From the NCBI GenBank assembly GCA_002336845.1, contig DDEX01000075.1:1-14570 (forward strand): a DNA stretch of 14,570 nucleotides, given 5' to 3'. Shown here one piece after another: positions 1-6,792 of this stretch. The notes under the pieces were generated by a model. It searched no databases, was not told where the DNA came from, and saw only the letters and a program-made list of their open reading frames with translations. Made by a program: the position numbers and the translations under genes. The stretch is from Rhodobacteraceae bacterium UBA1943 (lineage in GTDB: Bacteria; Pseudomonadota; Alphaproteobacteria; Rhodobacterales; Rhodobacteraceae). The stretch's first letter is position 1. Each line of letters opens with the position of its first letter.

Positions 1-450
1 ATGCCGGGCGCGCGGGTGATGGCGCGCGACAGCGACTTGCGCGCACAGGGCCTGTGCCGCGACCTTGCCGCGCTGAATGGCGTGGCCGGGCGGGTCGAGG
101 TGGGGGGCATCCTGACCCATGCCGATTTCGACCTCTGCCGCGCGCAGAAAACCTTTGTGCTGTGCGACATCGAGGGGGCCGAGGACGCATTGCTGGACCC
201 GGCCCTTGCCCCCGGCCTGACCCATGCCGACCTGCTGGTCGAGGTGCATGAGAGCGGGGCGCGCGGCTTGCTCGCCCGGCTGACGCAGCGGTTTGCAGCC
301 ACCCATACCGTCACCCGGATCGACCGTGCCCTGTCGCCCGCGCCCTTACCCGGCTGGATGGAGGAATTGTCCGACCTTGACCGCCTGCTGGCCTATTGGG
401 AATGGCGCGCCAAGCCGACGCCCTGGCTGTGGATGGAGCGGCGGGCATGA
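1..450 (+). CDS. FkbM-type SAM-dependent methyltransferase, C-terminal part (5' end outside window)
   Basis: The frame is open from the first base to a TGA at 448-450, giving 149 visible residues. The visible part starts in the middle of a Rossmann methyltransferase fold: an 'ARVMARDSD' strand ending in an acidic residue, then 'AALNGVAGRVEV' and, at residues 55-61, 'CDIEGAE', the conserved DIEG-[AW]-E block of FkbM-like methyltransferases. The glycine-rich SAM loop that should precede this is missing, so the ATG at base 1 is probably an internal methionine and the gene begins upstream. Such enzymes usually methylate sugar hydroxyls in polysaccharides or natural products. The stop overlaps the start of the following glycosyltransferase (ATGA), so the two are probably translationally coupled and act on the same glycan. 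The substrate cannot be read from the sequence. Confidence 0.75.
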   Translation: MPGARVMARDSDLRAQGLCRDLAALNGVAGRVEVGGILTHADFDLCRAQKTFVLCDIEGAEDALLDPALAPGLTHADLLVEVHESGARGLLARLTQRFAATHTVTRIDRALSPAPLPGWMEELSDLDRLLAYWEWRAKPTPWLWMERRA

Positions 451-2102
451 CCGACCCTACCCGCAATGCAGCCCTGTGGTATGCGCAGGATGGCTATGAT
501 CCTGTCGCCAAGGGCATCAACGGGCGTCGCGTGGCGGGCGAGAGTTTCCTGCGTGGGTTTCTAGCCCACGCCGATGTGGCCGAGGCGGTCATCCTGTCAA
601 AGACACAAGGCGAACTGGTGCCGGTGCGCGACCTGGCGGCCCGGTTGCGCCCCGGCCTGCCGCTGCGCCATGCCCCACTGGTGCGGCCCACCAGCATCGC
701 GCCGGTGGAAACGGTCTATTACCCCAGCCCCAATTTCGCGGTCGAGGCGTGGCGGCGCGTTGCCCATGCGAACACCGCCTGGTCGCTGTGTGGCATCACG
801 CATACAACATCGACCGCGGCGGTTATGGAGGGGTGGCTGTCCTTGCGCACAGCGCCGTTAGGTGACTGGGATGCAGTGATCTGCACCAGCCGGGCGGTCC
901 ACGCCTCGGTCAGCTATCAGATGGACCTGATCGACAACCATCTGGCGGTACATCTTGGCGCACGCTTGCCGCCCCGGCCGATGTTGCCGGTGATTCCCCT
1001 GGGCATCAACACCGCCGATTTCGTGCCCGACAAGGCGGCGGGCGCGGCTTTGCGTGACCGGATCGGGGCGGGGCCGGGGGATGTGGTCTTCAGCACCATC
1101 GCCCGCCTGACCCCGCATGAAAAGTTCGATCCCTTGCCAGTGTTCGCGGCTTTGTCCGAGGCGCAGCGGCGATTGGGCGGGCAGCGGCTGCATCTGGTCT
1201 TGTGTGGCGTTTTCCGCGACACCTATTCCCGCAAGGTGTTTGAGGATGGCGCGCGGGTGATGATGCCCGATGTGGGCTTTCACATTCTTGACGGCGCGCA
1301 GGCCGCTGACCGCAAGGCGGCGCTATCGGGCGCGGATGCCTTCCTGTTTGTCATCGACAACATTCAGGAGACCTTCGGCCTTGCGCCGATCGAGGCGATG
1401 GCCGCCGGCCTGCCGGTTCTGGTCAGCGACTGGGACGGGATGAAGGATACCGTTACACCCGATGTGGGCTTTCGCGTCACCACCCGCAGCCTGTCGCCCG
1501 GCCATCTTGCGCCCGAGGCGCTACGCTATCAGGGCGGCATCGACAGTTACACGCAATATTGTGCCGCCACATCCGCCATGACCGAGGTGGACATGGGCGA
1601 ATTGGTAACGCGGATCATGGATCTGGCGCAGAACCCCGGTTTGCGGGCGCGGATGGGGCAGGCGGGCGTGACGCGGGCGCGGGCGCTTTATGACTGGTCG
1701 CAGGTTGTGCCGCAGATGCAGGATCTGTGGGCCGAACAATCCGCCCGGCGCAAGGCTGCGACCCGCGCCCTGCGCTATGCGCCCGATGCGCTGCCGGTTG
1801 CGCCCTCTCCCACCGCGCTGTTCGCGGCCTGGCCCACGGAACGGGCCGAGTTCGGCCAGACGCGCCTTGTGCCGGTGGACCGGCCGGGCCTGCCCGATCT
1901 GGCCGAGGTTTTGGCCGCCCGCAACTATCAGGGCCTTGGCCGCATCTTTGCCGCCCCCGACCGCATCGCGGCGGTGTTGGCCGCCATTCCGCCTAACGGG
2001 GCAACGCGGGCCGAGGTTGCGGCGGCGGTCGCGCTGAACACGGCGGGAACGGACCGGGTGCTGGTCTGGTTGCTGAAATACGGGTTCATCCGGCGGGCAT
2101 GA
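447..2102 (+). CDS. Family 4 (GT-B) glycosyltransferase with C-terminal extension
   Basis: A 551-residue protein. I chose the ATG at 447 because it overlaps the upstream stop as ATGA and has GGAG at 435-438, 8 bases before it; an in-frame ATG at 396 lies deep inside the methyltransferase. The C-terminal GT-B half is clear: 'VIPLGINTADF' (182-192), 'VVFSTIARLTPHEKFD' (213-228), 'HLVLCG' (249-254) and the nucleotide-sugar motif 'ETFGLAPIEAMAAGLPVLVSD' at 308-328, with the EX7E pair E308 and E316. The enzyme should transfer a sugar from a nucleotide-sugar donor in the cytoplasm. After about residue 430 there are some 120 residues beyond the usual fold, ending in 'AEVAAAVALNTAGTDRVLVWLLKYGFIRR', which looks like a small winged helix. 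The acceptor is unknown; coupling to a FkbM methyltransferase suggests surface-glycan synthesis. Confidence 0.85.
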   Translation: MTDPTRNAALWYAQDGYDPVAKGINGRRVAGESFLRGFLAHADVAEAVILSKTQGELVPVRDLAARLRPGLPLRHAPLVRPTSIAPVETVYYPSPNFAVEAWRRVAHANTAWSLCGITHTTSTAAVMEGWLSLRTAPLGDWDAVICTSRAVHASVSYQMDLIDNHLAVHLGARLPPRPMLPVIPLGINTADFVPDKAAGAALRDRIGAGPGDVVFSTIARLTPHEKFDPLPVFAALSEAQRRLGGQRLHLVLCGVFRDTYSRKVFEDGARVMMPDVGFHILDGAQAADRKAALSGADAFLFVIDNIQETFGLAPIEAMAAGLPVLVSDWDGMKDTVTPDVGFRVTTRSLSPGHLAPEALRYQGGIDSYTQYCAATSAMTEVDMGELVTRIMDLAQNPGLRARMGQAGVTRARALYDWSQVVPQMQDLWAEQSARRKAATRALRYAPDALPVAPSPTALFAAWPTERAEFGQTRLVPVDRPGLPDLAEVLAARNYQGLGRIFAAPDRIAAVLAAIPPNGATRAEVAAAVALNTAGTDRVLVWLLKYGFIRRA

Positions 2103-2183
2103 CTGCACATCTGCTGCACGGGAATTGCGCGGGGTCTGCGCGGGCCGGGTGGCAAAGTTGCGGCAGATCAGCCGGAGTTTGCT

Positions 2184-2594
2184 ATGAAGTATCTTGCCGT
2201 TGCTTTTGGAACCGCCCTGTGGGGCGCGGCCGTCATGTGGGCGGTTGACCCCTTGCATCCCGATCTGGCCATGATGGTCCCGGCCTTTGGCGGGGCGTTT
2301 GTGGCCGGTCTGATCTGTGCGCCCCTGTTCCTGATGCCCGGGTGGGGGTGGTCGGCGCTGGCGGGGGTTCTGGCCTCCGGGCTTGGTGGCGCGCTGGGCG
2401 GGGCAGGCCTTGCCCTGGCCGGTGACGCCGGAGCGATGAGCCTGCTTCAGGCCGCGATGATCGGGGCGGCCTTCGTTGCATCGATGCTGCTTGAGGTGCC
2501 GCTGGTGCTGCTGATCTGGCTGGCGGGGGCGGTGGCGATGCACTTTCTTGCCCGCCGCCTTGGCCGGTCGCGTCTTTCGCGGCTCACTCCTTGA
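2184..2594 (+). CDS. Small multi-pass membrane protein of unknown function
   Basis: A 136-residue, strongly hydrophobic protein that I do not recognise. A Shine-Dalgarno GGAG at 2174-2177 lies 6 bases before the ATG. Likely membrane segments are residues 3-21, 29-51, 55-80 and 86-122 (the last long enough to cross twice). The middle segment is rich in Gly and Ala ('GVLASGLGGALGGAG', 61-75), favouring tight helix packing. The C-terminus 'ARRLGRSRLSRL' is basic and probably cytoplasmic by the positive-inside rule. No catalytic or binding motif is visible. It lies 81 bases after the glycosyltransferase, so it could be cotranscribed, and its last 11 bases overlap the 3' end of the opposing J-domain gene. 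Good RBS, open frame and consistent codon use make it a probable real gene. Confidence 0.7.
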   Translation: MKYLAVAFGTALWGAAVMWAVDPLHPDLAMMVPAFGGAFVAGLICAPLFLMPGWGWSALAGVLASGLGGALGGAGLALAGDAGAMSLLQAAMIGAAFVASMLLEVPLVLLIWLAGAVAMHFLARRLGRSRLSRLTP

Positions 2595-3219
2595 AGTAGC
2601 GGCTTTCCTTGATCTGGTCCCAGGCCCAGACCACCTCTTGCAACCGCTCTTCGTCGCTGCGGTCGCCTGCGTTCATGTCGGGGTGCAGGTCTTTCACCAA
2701 CAGCTTGTATTGCTTGCGAATTTCCGTCCGTGTCCAGGTGTCGCGGGCATCAAGAATCTCCAGCGCCTTTCGTTCGGTCGGGGGCAGTTTGCGTGTCGCC
2801 TGCGACAGAACCTTGCCGGGATTCTGCGTGGCTTTCTCGCCCAGAATTGCCATCGGGTCGTTGATACCCAGCCGCTGCCAGGCGCGGCCGTCATCCTTCT
2901 GGCTGAAGGGCTTGGTCTCGCGCTCCCAGGTCCGGTCGCGGTCTTGCAGCTTCTTGATCTCGTCGTCGGTCGCCCCGCCGAAGAAATTCCACTTCAGGTT
3001 GTATTCCCGCACATGGTCTTTGCAGAACCAGAAGAACTCATCCAGATGGTCGGGCGATTTCGGGGCGCGGAAGGTGCCCTTTTCCTTGCAGCCGGGAAAT
3101 TCGCAGGCCTGGCGAGAGGTTTCAAATGCGCCGGACATACCGCCCCGCCGCCCGGTCTTGCGCTTGGCCTTGTCTGACGACACGCGCAGATCGAATTCGA
3201 AGGGGTTGCCTTTGGTCAT
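2584..3219 (-). CDS. J-domain (DnaJ-like) co-chaperone with N-terminal Cys/His cluster
   Basis: A 211-residue protein. The frame stays open further upstream, but the start at 3219 ('MTKGNPFEFDLR') is preferred: it follows a purine-rich GGAAAGG and avoids running through the divergent bolA. The C-terminal residues, about 153-211, form a J domain: helix II 'TRTEIRKQYKLLVKDLHPD' with the essential HPD at 179-181, then a loop and helix III 'ERLQEVVWAWDQIKESRYF'. J domains stimulate the ATPase of a DnaK-type Hsp70. The domain sits at the C-terminus, not the N-terminus as in DnaJ, and there is no Gly/Phe region or CxxCxGxG repeat. The N-terminal half has C39, C44, C66 and H69, spaced like a possible metal site. 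It is divergent from bolA with a 66-base gap, a pairing I associate with Rhodobacterales. Its client is unknown. Confidence 0.85.
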   Translation of the reverse strand: MTKGNPFEFDLRVSSDKAKRKTGRRGGMSGAFETSRQACEFPGCKEKGTFRAPKSPDHLDEFFWFCKDHVREYNLKWNFFGGATDDEIKKLQDRDRTWERETKPFSQKDDGRAWQRLGINDPMAILGEKATQNPGKVLSQATRKLPPTERKALEILDARDTWTRTEIRKQYKLLVKDLHPDMNAGDRSDEERLQEVVWAWDQIKESRYFKE

Positions 3220-3285
3220 GGTGGGGCCTTTCCGACTCGGGGGTGCAAGTTTAGGGATTTGGCGCGGAAGGAAAAGGGGGCGGGG

Positions 3286-3537
3286 ATGAGTATCGAACAA
3301 GTGATGCGCGAAAGATTGCAGGCGACGTTTCAGCCGACCGAGCTGGAGGTGGTGAACGAAAGCCACCGCCACGCGGGCCACGCGGGCGATGACGGGTCAG
3401 GCGAAAGCCATTTCGCGGTGAAGATCCGGTCTGCCGCGCTGGCCCCGCTGGGGCGGGTGGCGCGGCACCGCGCGGTGCATCAGGCGCTGGGCGATGTGGT
3501 CGCCCGCATCCACGCCCTGTCGGTGGATGCGGGTTAA
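3286..3537 (+). CDS. bolA: BolA family protein
   Basis: An 83-residue protein. The ATG at 3286 ('MSIEQVMRERLQ') is chosen over an in-frame ATG at 3259 because the BolA fold starts here and a purine-rich GGAAGGAAAAGGGGG tract precedes it. The fold is complete: N-terminal helix, 'LEVVNESHRH' strand (20-29), the variable loop 30-40, 'SHFAVKIRS' strand (41-49), and the hallmark 'RVARHRAVHQAL' helix (57-68). Conserved histidines H61 and H65 and those in the 27-32 loop are the kind of residues that, in BolA proteins, help share an Fe-S cluster with a monothiol glutaredoxin. The likely role is in iron-sulfur trafficking or iron-responsive regulation. Its TAA stop overlaps the opposing glcB stop in a shared TTAA at 3534-3537, so no separate terminator exists between the two genes. 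Confidence 0.9.
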   Translation: MSIEQVMRERLQATFQPTELEVVNESHRHAGHAGDDGSGESHFAVKIRSAALAPLGRVARHRAVHQALGDVVARIHALSVDAG

Positions 3538-5732
3538 CCCGCCTTCACCACCTGCCGCCAATGGTGCAACAAGGGCTCGGTATAGCCCGAGGGCTGTTCG
3601 CGCCCCTTGAACACCAGATCGCAGGCGGCGTTGAAGGCGGGGCCGTCAAAGCCCGGAGCCATCGGGCGATAGGCGGTATCGCCCGCGTTCTGGCGGTCCA
3701 CCACGGCGGCCATCTTGCGCAGCGCCGCCATCACCTGATCCTTTGAAATCACGCCATGGTGCAGCCAGTTGGCCAGCGCCTGGCTTGAAATCCGGCAAGT
3801 GGCGCGGTCTTCCATCAGGCCCACGTCGTGAATGTCGGGCACCTTGGAGCAGCCCACCCCCTGATCGACCCAGCGCACCACATAACCAAGGATGCCTTGG
3901 GCGTTGTTCTCGATCTCGGCCTGAATCTCGTCGTCAGACCAGTTGACCCCCTGCGCCACCGGCACCGTCAGCAGATCGGCCAGCGTGCCGCGCGGCCCAC
4001 CGGCGGCGATTTCGCGTTGCCGGGCCAGCACGTCAACCCGGTGGTAATGCGTGGCGTGCAATGTGGCTGCGGTGGGCGAGGGCACCCATGCGCAGTTCGC
4101 GCCCGCCTTCGGATGGGCGATCTTCTGGTCAAGCATCGCAGCCATCAGGTCGGGCGCGGCCCACATGCCCTTGCCAATCTGGGCGCGGCCCTGAAGGCCG
4201 CAGGCAAGGCCGATGTCCACGTTCCTGTCCTCATAACTCTTGATCCAGGCGGTGCTTTTCATATCGCCCTTGCGGATCATCGGGCCTGCTTCCATGGCGG
4301 TGTGAATCTCGTCCCCGGTGCGGTCAAGGAAGCCGGTGTTGATGAAGGCCACCCGTGATTTTGCGGCGCGGATACATTCCTTCAGGTTTACGCTGGTGCG
4401 CCGCTCCTCATCCATGATGCCCAGCTTCACGGTGTTGGCGGGCAGGCCCAGTGTGGCCTCTACCTGGTCAAAGACGGTGCAGGCAAAGGCAACCTCATCC
4501 GGCCCGTGCATCTTGGGTTTCACCACATAGACCGAGCCTGCAACCGAGTTGCGCGGGCCATCCGCCTTGCGCAGATCGTGCATCGCGCAGAGCGTGGTGA
4601 CAAAGGCGTCCAGGATGCCTTCGGGCACCTCGGACCCATCGGGCAGCAGGATCGCGGGGTTGGTCATCAGGTGACCGACATTCCTGACCAGCATCAGCGA
4701 CCGCGCTTTCAGCATGACCGGCGCGCCATCGGCCCCGGTCAGCACGACATCGGGATTGAGGCGGCGGGTAAATGTCTTGCCGCCCTTCGTGACATCTTCG
4801 GTCAGGCTGCCGGTCATCAGGCCCAGCCAGTTGCCATAGGCCAGCACCTTGTCCTCGGCATCCACCGCCGCCACCGAATCCTCGCAATCCATGATGGCCG
4901 ATATCGCGGATTCCAGTCGCACATCGGCGATATGGGCGGGGTCGGTCGCGCCGATCTGGCTGTCGGCATCAAAGACAACCTCGATATGCAGGCCATTGTG
5001 GCGCAGGAAAATCGCGGCAGGGGCGTCGGCAGGGCCGGTATGGCCGATGAATTGGGCAGGGTCAGCCAGCATTGTGGATGAGATGGTCAGTGGAGGCTCA
5101 CCCGCTTTCCGCCAGAAATTACCTGATTGAGTGGTGATGAGGAGTTCCCCGTCTGCTATTTGAGCGCCTGCAATGTCGGCCCAGTTGCCAAACGACAGCG
5201 GCACCACATCATCCAGAAATGCCTTGGCCCAGGCGATCACCCGCGCGCCACGGGCAGGATCATAGCCCTTGCCCGCAGGCTGATCGCCCAAGGCATCGGT
5301 GCCATAAAGCGCATCATAAAGGCTGCCCCAGCGGGCATTGGCGGCGTTCAGCGCATAGCGCGCGTTCATCACCGGAACCACCAGTTGCGGGCCGGGGATC
5401 AGGGCAATCTCGGGGTCGGTATTTGTGGTTTCTACCGAAAAATCAGGGCCTTCTGGCAGGATATAGCCGATTTCGCGCAGGAACGCCTCATGCGCGGCGG
5501 CATCGAAGGGCTGACCCTTGCGGGCTAGGAACCAGGCGTCGATGGCCGTCTGCAAAGCGTCGCGCCGTGCCAGCAGCGCCCGGTTCTGCGGCGCAAGTTG
5601 GGCCAGTGCCCCTGCAAGCCCGGCCCAGAATCCGGTTGGGGTGATGTCGGTGCCCGGCAGGGCCTGCTGTTCCACAAAAGCTGCCAGCCGGGCATCGACC
5701 TGCAATCCGTTCCGATCCAACCGCGTCGTCAT
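3534..5732 (-). CDS. glcB: Malate synthase G
   Basis: A 732-residue protein, close to the usual length of about 720-730. The start at 5732 ('MTTRLDRNGLQVD') has AGGAGA on the coding strand 5 bases before it (5738-5743); the frame continues upstream without support. Malate synthase condenses glyoxylate with acetyl-CoA to give malate and CoA in the cytoplasm. Family blocks are in order: 'RSLMLVRNVGHLMTNPA' (344-360), 'GIMDEERRTSVNLKECI' (438-454), 'GFLDRTGDEIHT' (467-478) and 'LMEDRATCRISSQALANWLHHG' near the C-terminus (639-660). By comparison with the E. coli enzyme the catalytic and Mg-binding residues should be R350, E442, D470 and D642, all present. No isocitrate lyase is adjacent, so this may serve glycolate/glyoxylate use or the ethylmalonyl-CoA route. 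The leader carries several short repeats that may be regulatory. Confidence 0.96.
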   Translation of the reverse strand: MTTRLDRNGLQVDARLAAFVEQQALPGTDITPTGFWAGLAGALAQLAPQNRALLARRDALQTAIDAWFLARKGQPFDAAAHEAFLREIGYILPEGPDFSVETTNTDPEIALIPGPQLVVPVMNARYALNAANARWGSLYDALYGTDALGDQPAGKGYDPARGARVIAWAKAFLDDVVPLSFGNWADIAGAQIADGELLITTQSGNFWRKAGEPPLTISSTMLADPAQFIGHTGPADAPAAIFLRHNGLHIEVVFDADSQIGATDPAHIADVRLESAISAIMDCEDSVAAVDAEDKVLAYGNWLGLMTGSLTEDVTKGGKTFTRRLNPDVVLTGADGAPVMLKARSLMLVRNVGHLMTNPAILLPDGSEVPEGILDAFVTTLCAMHDLRKADGPRNSVAGSVYVVKPKMHGPDEVAFACTVFDQVEATLGLPANTVKLGIMDEERRTSVNLKECIRAAKSRVAFINTGFLDRTGDEIHTAMEAGPMIRKGDMKSTAWIKSYEDRNVDIGLACGLQGRAQIGKGMWAAPDLMAAMLDQKIAHPKAGANCAWVPSPTAATLHATHYHRVDVLARQREIAAGGPRGTLADLLTVPVAQGVNWSDDEIQAEIENNAQGILGYVVRWVDQGVGCSKVPDIHDVGLMEDRATCRISSQALANWLHHGVISKDQVMAALRKMAAVVDRQNAGDTAYRPMAPGFDGPAFNAACDLVFKGREQPSGYTEPLLHHWRQVVKAG

Positions 5733-5742
5733 GTCCGTCTCC

Positions 5743-5763
5743 TGCCAAGGGTCGTGCCAAGGG
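5743..5763 (-). repeat. Two 9-bp direct repeats in the glcB leader
   Basis: TGCCAAGGG occurs at 5743-5751 and again at 5755-5763, three bases apart (12-base period). On the coding strand of glcB this reads CCCTTGGCA twice, with the promoter-proximal edge touching the AGGAGA ribosome binding site. A related copy in the opposite orientation, CCTTGGC, lies at 5871-5877. Regularly spaced copies directly upstream of a metabolic gene may be a regulator or RNA-structure element; this is inference. Confidence 0.45.
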
Positions 5764-5800
5764 ATAAGGCCAGCGAGGCACGGCTTGCAACCTTGCTGGA

Positions 5801-5817
5801 CCGGAATGTTCTTCCGG
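5801..5817. promoter_or_regulatory. Inverted repeat upstream of glcB (possible operator)
   Basis: CCGGAA at 5801-5806 and TTCCGG at 5812-5817 form a perfect 6-bp inverted repeat around a 5-base spacer TGTTC, 69 bases before the glcB start in the divergent intergenic region. The symmetry fits a dimeric regulator site or a small hairpin. No matching regulator gene lies next to it. Confidence 0.35.
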
Positions 5818-5831
5818 ATTTGCCTGAAAGT

Positions 5832-5856
5832 GCCGATGGGAAAGCCGATGGGGAAA
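5832..5856. repeat. Tandem 12/13-bp direct repeat between glcB and the ArsR gene
   Basis: GCCGATGGGAAA (5832-5843) is followed immediately by GCCGATGGGGAAA (5844-5856), the same unit with one extra G. It lies about 100 bases before the glcB start and about 75 bases before the ArsR start. It could be a slippage product or a pair of binding sites; nothing else in the region repeats it. Confidence 0.5.
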
Positions 5857-5914
5857 GATCGTGCGGATTGCCTTGGCGAAGTTTGGGCGAAAGGCCTTGC
5901 CCGGCGGTTCAGCG

Positions 5915-5920
5915 TATGAT
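5915..5920 (+). promoter_or_regulatory. Candidate -10 box TATGAT for the ArsR operon
   Basis: TATGAT matches the sigma-70 -10 consensus at five of six positions and ends 10 bases before the repressor ATG at 5931. A start of transcription some 6-8 bases after it would lie at about 5926-5929, giving an mRNA with almost no leader. No convincing -35 hexamer is seen at the proper distance, and no Shine-Dalgarno sequence precedes 5931, which agrees with leaderless translation. Its last two bases overlap the inverted repeat that starts at 5919. Confidence 0.45.
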
Positions 5921-5942
5921 ACTTAGCGGTATGGCTAAGTAT
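5919..5942. promoter_or_regulatory. Perfect 9-bp inverted repeat over the ArsR start codon (autoregulatory operator)
   Basis: ATACTTAGC at 5919-5927 and GCTAAGTAT at 5934-5942 are perfect reverse complements around the 6-base spacer GGTATG, whose last three bases are the repressor's ATG. The right arm is therefore codons 2-4 (Ala-Lys-Tyr). Being A/T-rich, it stands out from its GC-rich surroundings. A symmetric site at the promoter and start of an ArsR gene is the usual arrangement for autorepression: a bound dimer would cover the transcription start and block the operon. Confidence 0.75.
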
Positions 5943-6281
5943 GATCCCGACCTGAACCTGATCTTTCAGGCCCTGTCCGACCCGACGCGGCGCGCGATGC
6001 TGGCGCAGCTTGGTAAGGGCGCGGTGCCGGTCGGAGAGTTGGCGCGCCCGACCGGGCTCGCCTTGCCGACGGTCATGCGTCATCTGGGGGTGCTGGAAGA
6101 GGCGCAACTGATCGCGACCGAAAAGACCGGCCGCACCCGGATGTGTCGCGCGCGGCCCGAAACCCTGGCCGCCACGGCCGATTGGCTGGCCGAACAGCGC
6201 GCCATCTGGGAGGGCCGCGCCGACCGGCTGGAGGCCTATGTGATGAAGCTGATGCAGGAGCGGAAAGACACCGAATCCTGA
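5931..6281 (+). CDS. ArsR-family (SdpR-like) winged-helix repressor
   Basis: A 116-residue protein starting 'MAKYDPDLNLIFQALSDPTRRAML'. An in-frame ATG at 5916 would add five residues, but 5931 fits the family N-terminus and the operator. The typical ArsR layout is visible: 'ALSDPTRRAMLAQLGKG' (14-30), helix-turn-helix 'VGELARPTGLALPTVMRHLGVLEEAQLI' (34-61) with recognition helix around 45-57, and the wing 'ATEKTGRTRMCRA' (62-74). The metal-sensing Cys box of classical ArsR/SmtB proteins is absent (only C72), so it is more likely a repressor released by something other than arsenic or zinc. It heads an operon with two AHSA1-type SRPBCC genes, a frequently seen arrangement in which the repressor controls the pair. 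The inducer is unknown. Confidence 0.9.
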   Translation: MAKYDPDLNLIFQALSDPTRRAMLAQLGKGAVPVGELARPTGLALPTVMRHLGVLEEAQLIATEKTGRTRMCRARPETLAATADWLAEQRAIWEGRADRLEAYVMKLMQERKDTES

Positions 6282-6318
6282 TGCGGTTCCCTGTGCGGTG
6301 GAAACGAAAGGAAGCGAT

Positions 6319-6792
6319 ATGACCCCCGATCTGGACCCCGAACTGGATCTTGTCCTGACCCGAGAGATGAACGCCCCGCGTGAGCTGCTTTATGCCTGTT
6401 GGACCACGCCGGAACATCTGGTTCACTGGTTCGTGCCCAAGCCGCACAAGGTGACGGCCTGCCATCTGGACGTGCGCCCCGGAGGCGCCTGCAATACCAC
6501 CTTTGAGGTGGACGGCGCAGAGATGGAGAACAACGGGGTATATCTTGAAGTGATCCCCAACGAAAAGCTGGTGTTTACAGACACCTACACAGCCGGATGG
6601 AAGCCCGCGCCCGAACCCTTCATGACCGCCATCGTGACGTTCGAAAACCTTGGCGGCGGGCGCACGCGCTATACGGCCATTGCCCGTCATCGCAATGCCG
6701 AAACGGCCCGAACCCACAGGGACATGGGCTTTTATGACGGTTGGGGCACTGTTGCCACCCAACTGGAAGCCTATGCGCAGGGCTTGAAATGA
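6319..6792 (+). CDS. AHSA1-type SRPBCC domain protein (first of two)
   Basis: A 157-residue protein. The ATG at 6319 is chosen over one at 6298 because AGGAAG at 6309-6314 is well placed before it. It begins 37 bases after the repressor stop. The START/Bet v1-like fold of the AHSA1 family is recognisable: 'LVLTREMNAPRELLYACWTTPEHLVHWFVP' (11-40), 'DVRPGGACNTTFEVDG' (51-66), 'GVYLEVIPNEKLVFTDTY' (73-90), 'MTAIVTFENLGGGRTRYTA' (102-120) and the C-terminal helix 'GFYDGWGTVATQLEAY' (137-152). Such proteins form a deep hydrophobic cavity and bind small lipophilic ligands; some are lyases or cyclases, many have no known activity. No signal peptide, so cytoplasmic. Its ligand is not readable; it may share a task with the overlapping next gene. 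Confidence 0.87.
   Translation: MTPDLDPELDLVLTREMNAPRELLYACWTTPEHLVHWFVPKPHKVTACHLDVRPGGACNTTFEVDGAEMENNGVYLEVIPNEKLVFTDTYTAGWKPAPEPFMTAIVTFENLGGGRTRYTAIARHRNAETARTHRDMGFYDGWGTVATQLEAYAQGLK

Noticed and set aside
1521..2543. 340-codon minus-strand frame opposite the glycosyltransferase and membrane gene
   Set aside because: It spans two genes of the other strand and is Arg/Gln/Gly-rich without a motif; typical GC-rich artefact.
3220..3285. Promoters in the J-protein/bolA divergent gap
   Set aside because: Both genes must start transcription near here, but no hexamer pair with acceptable spacing stands out on either strand.
5733..6107. Possible N-terminal extension of malate synthase G by 125 codons
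   Set aside because: It would overlap the divergent ArsR gene; family length and the AGGAGA before 5732 support the shorter protein.
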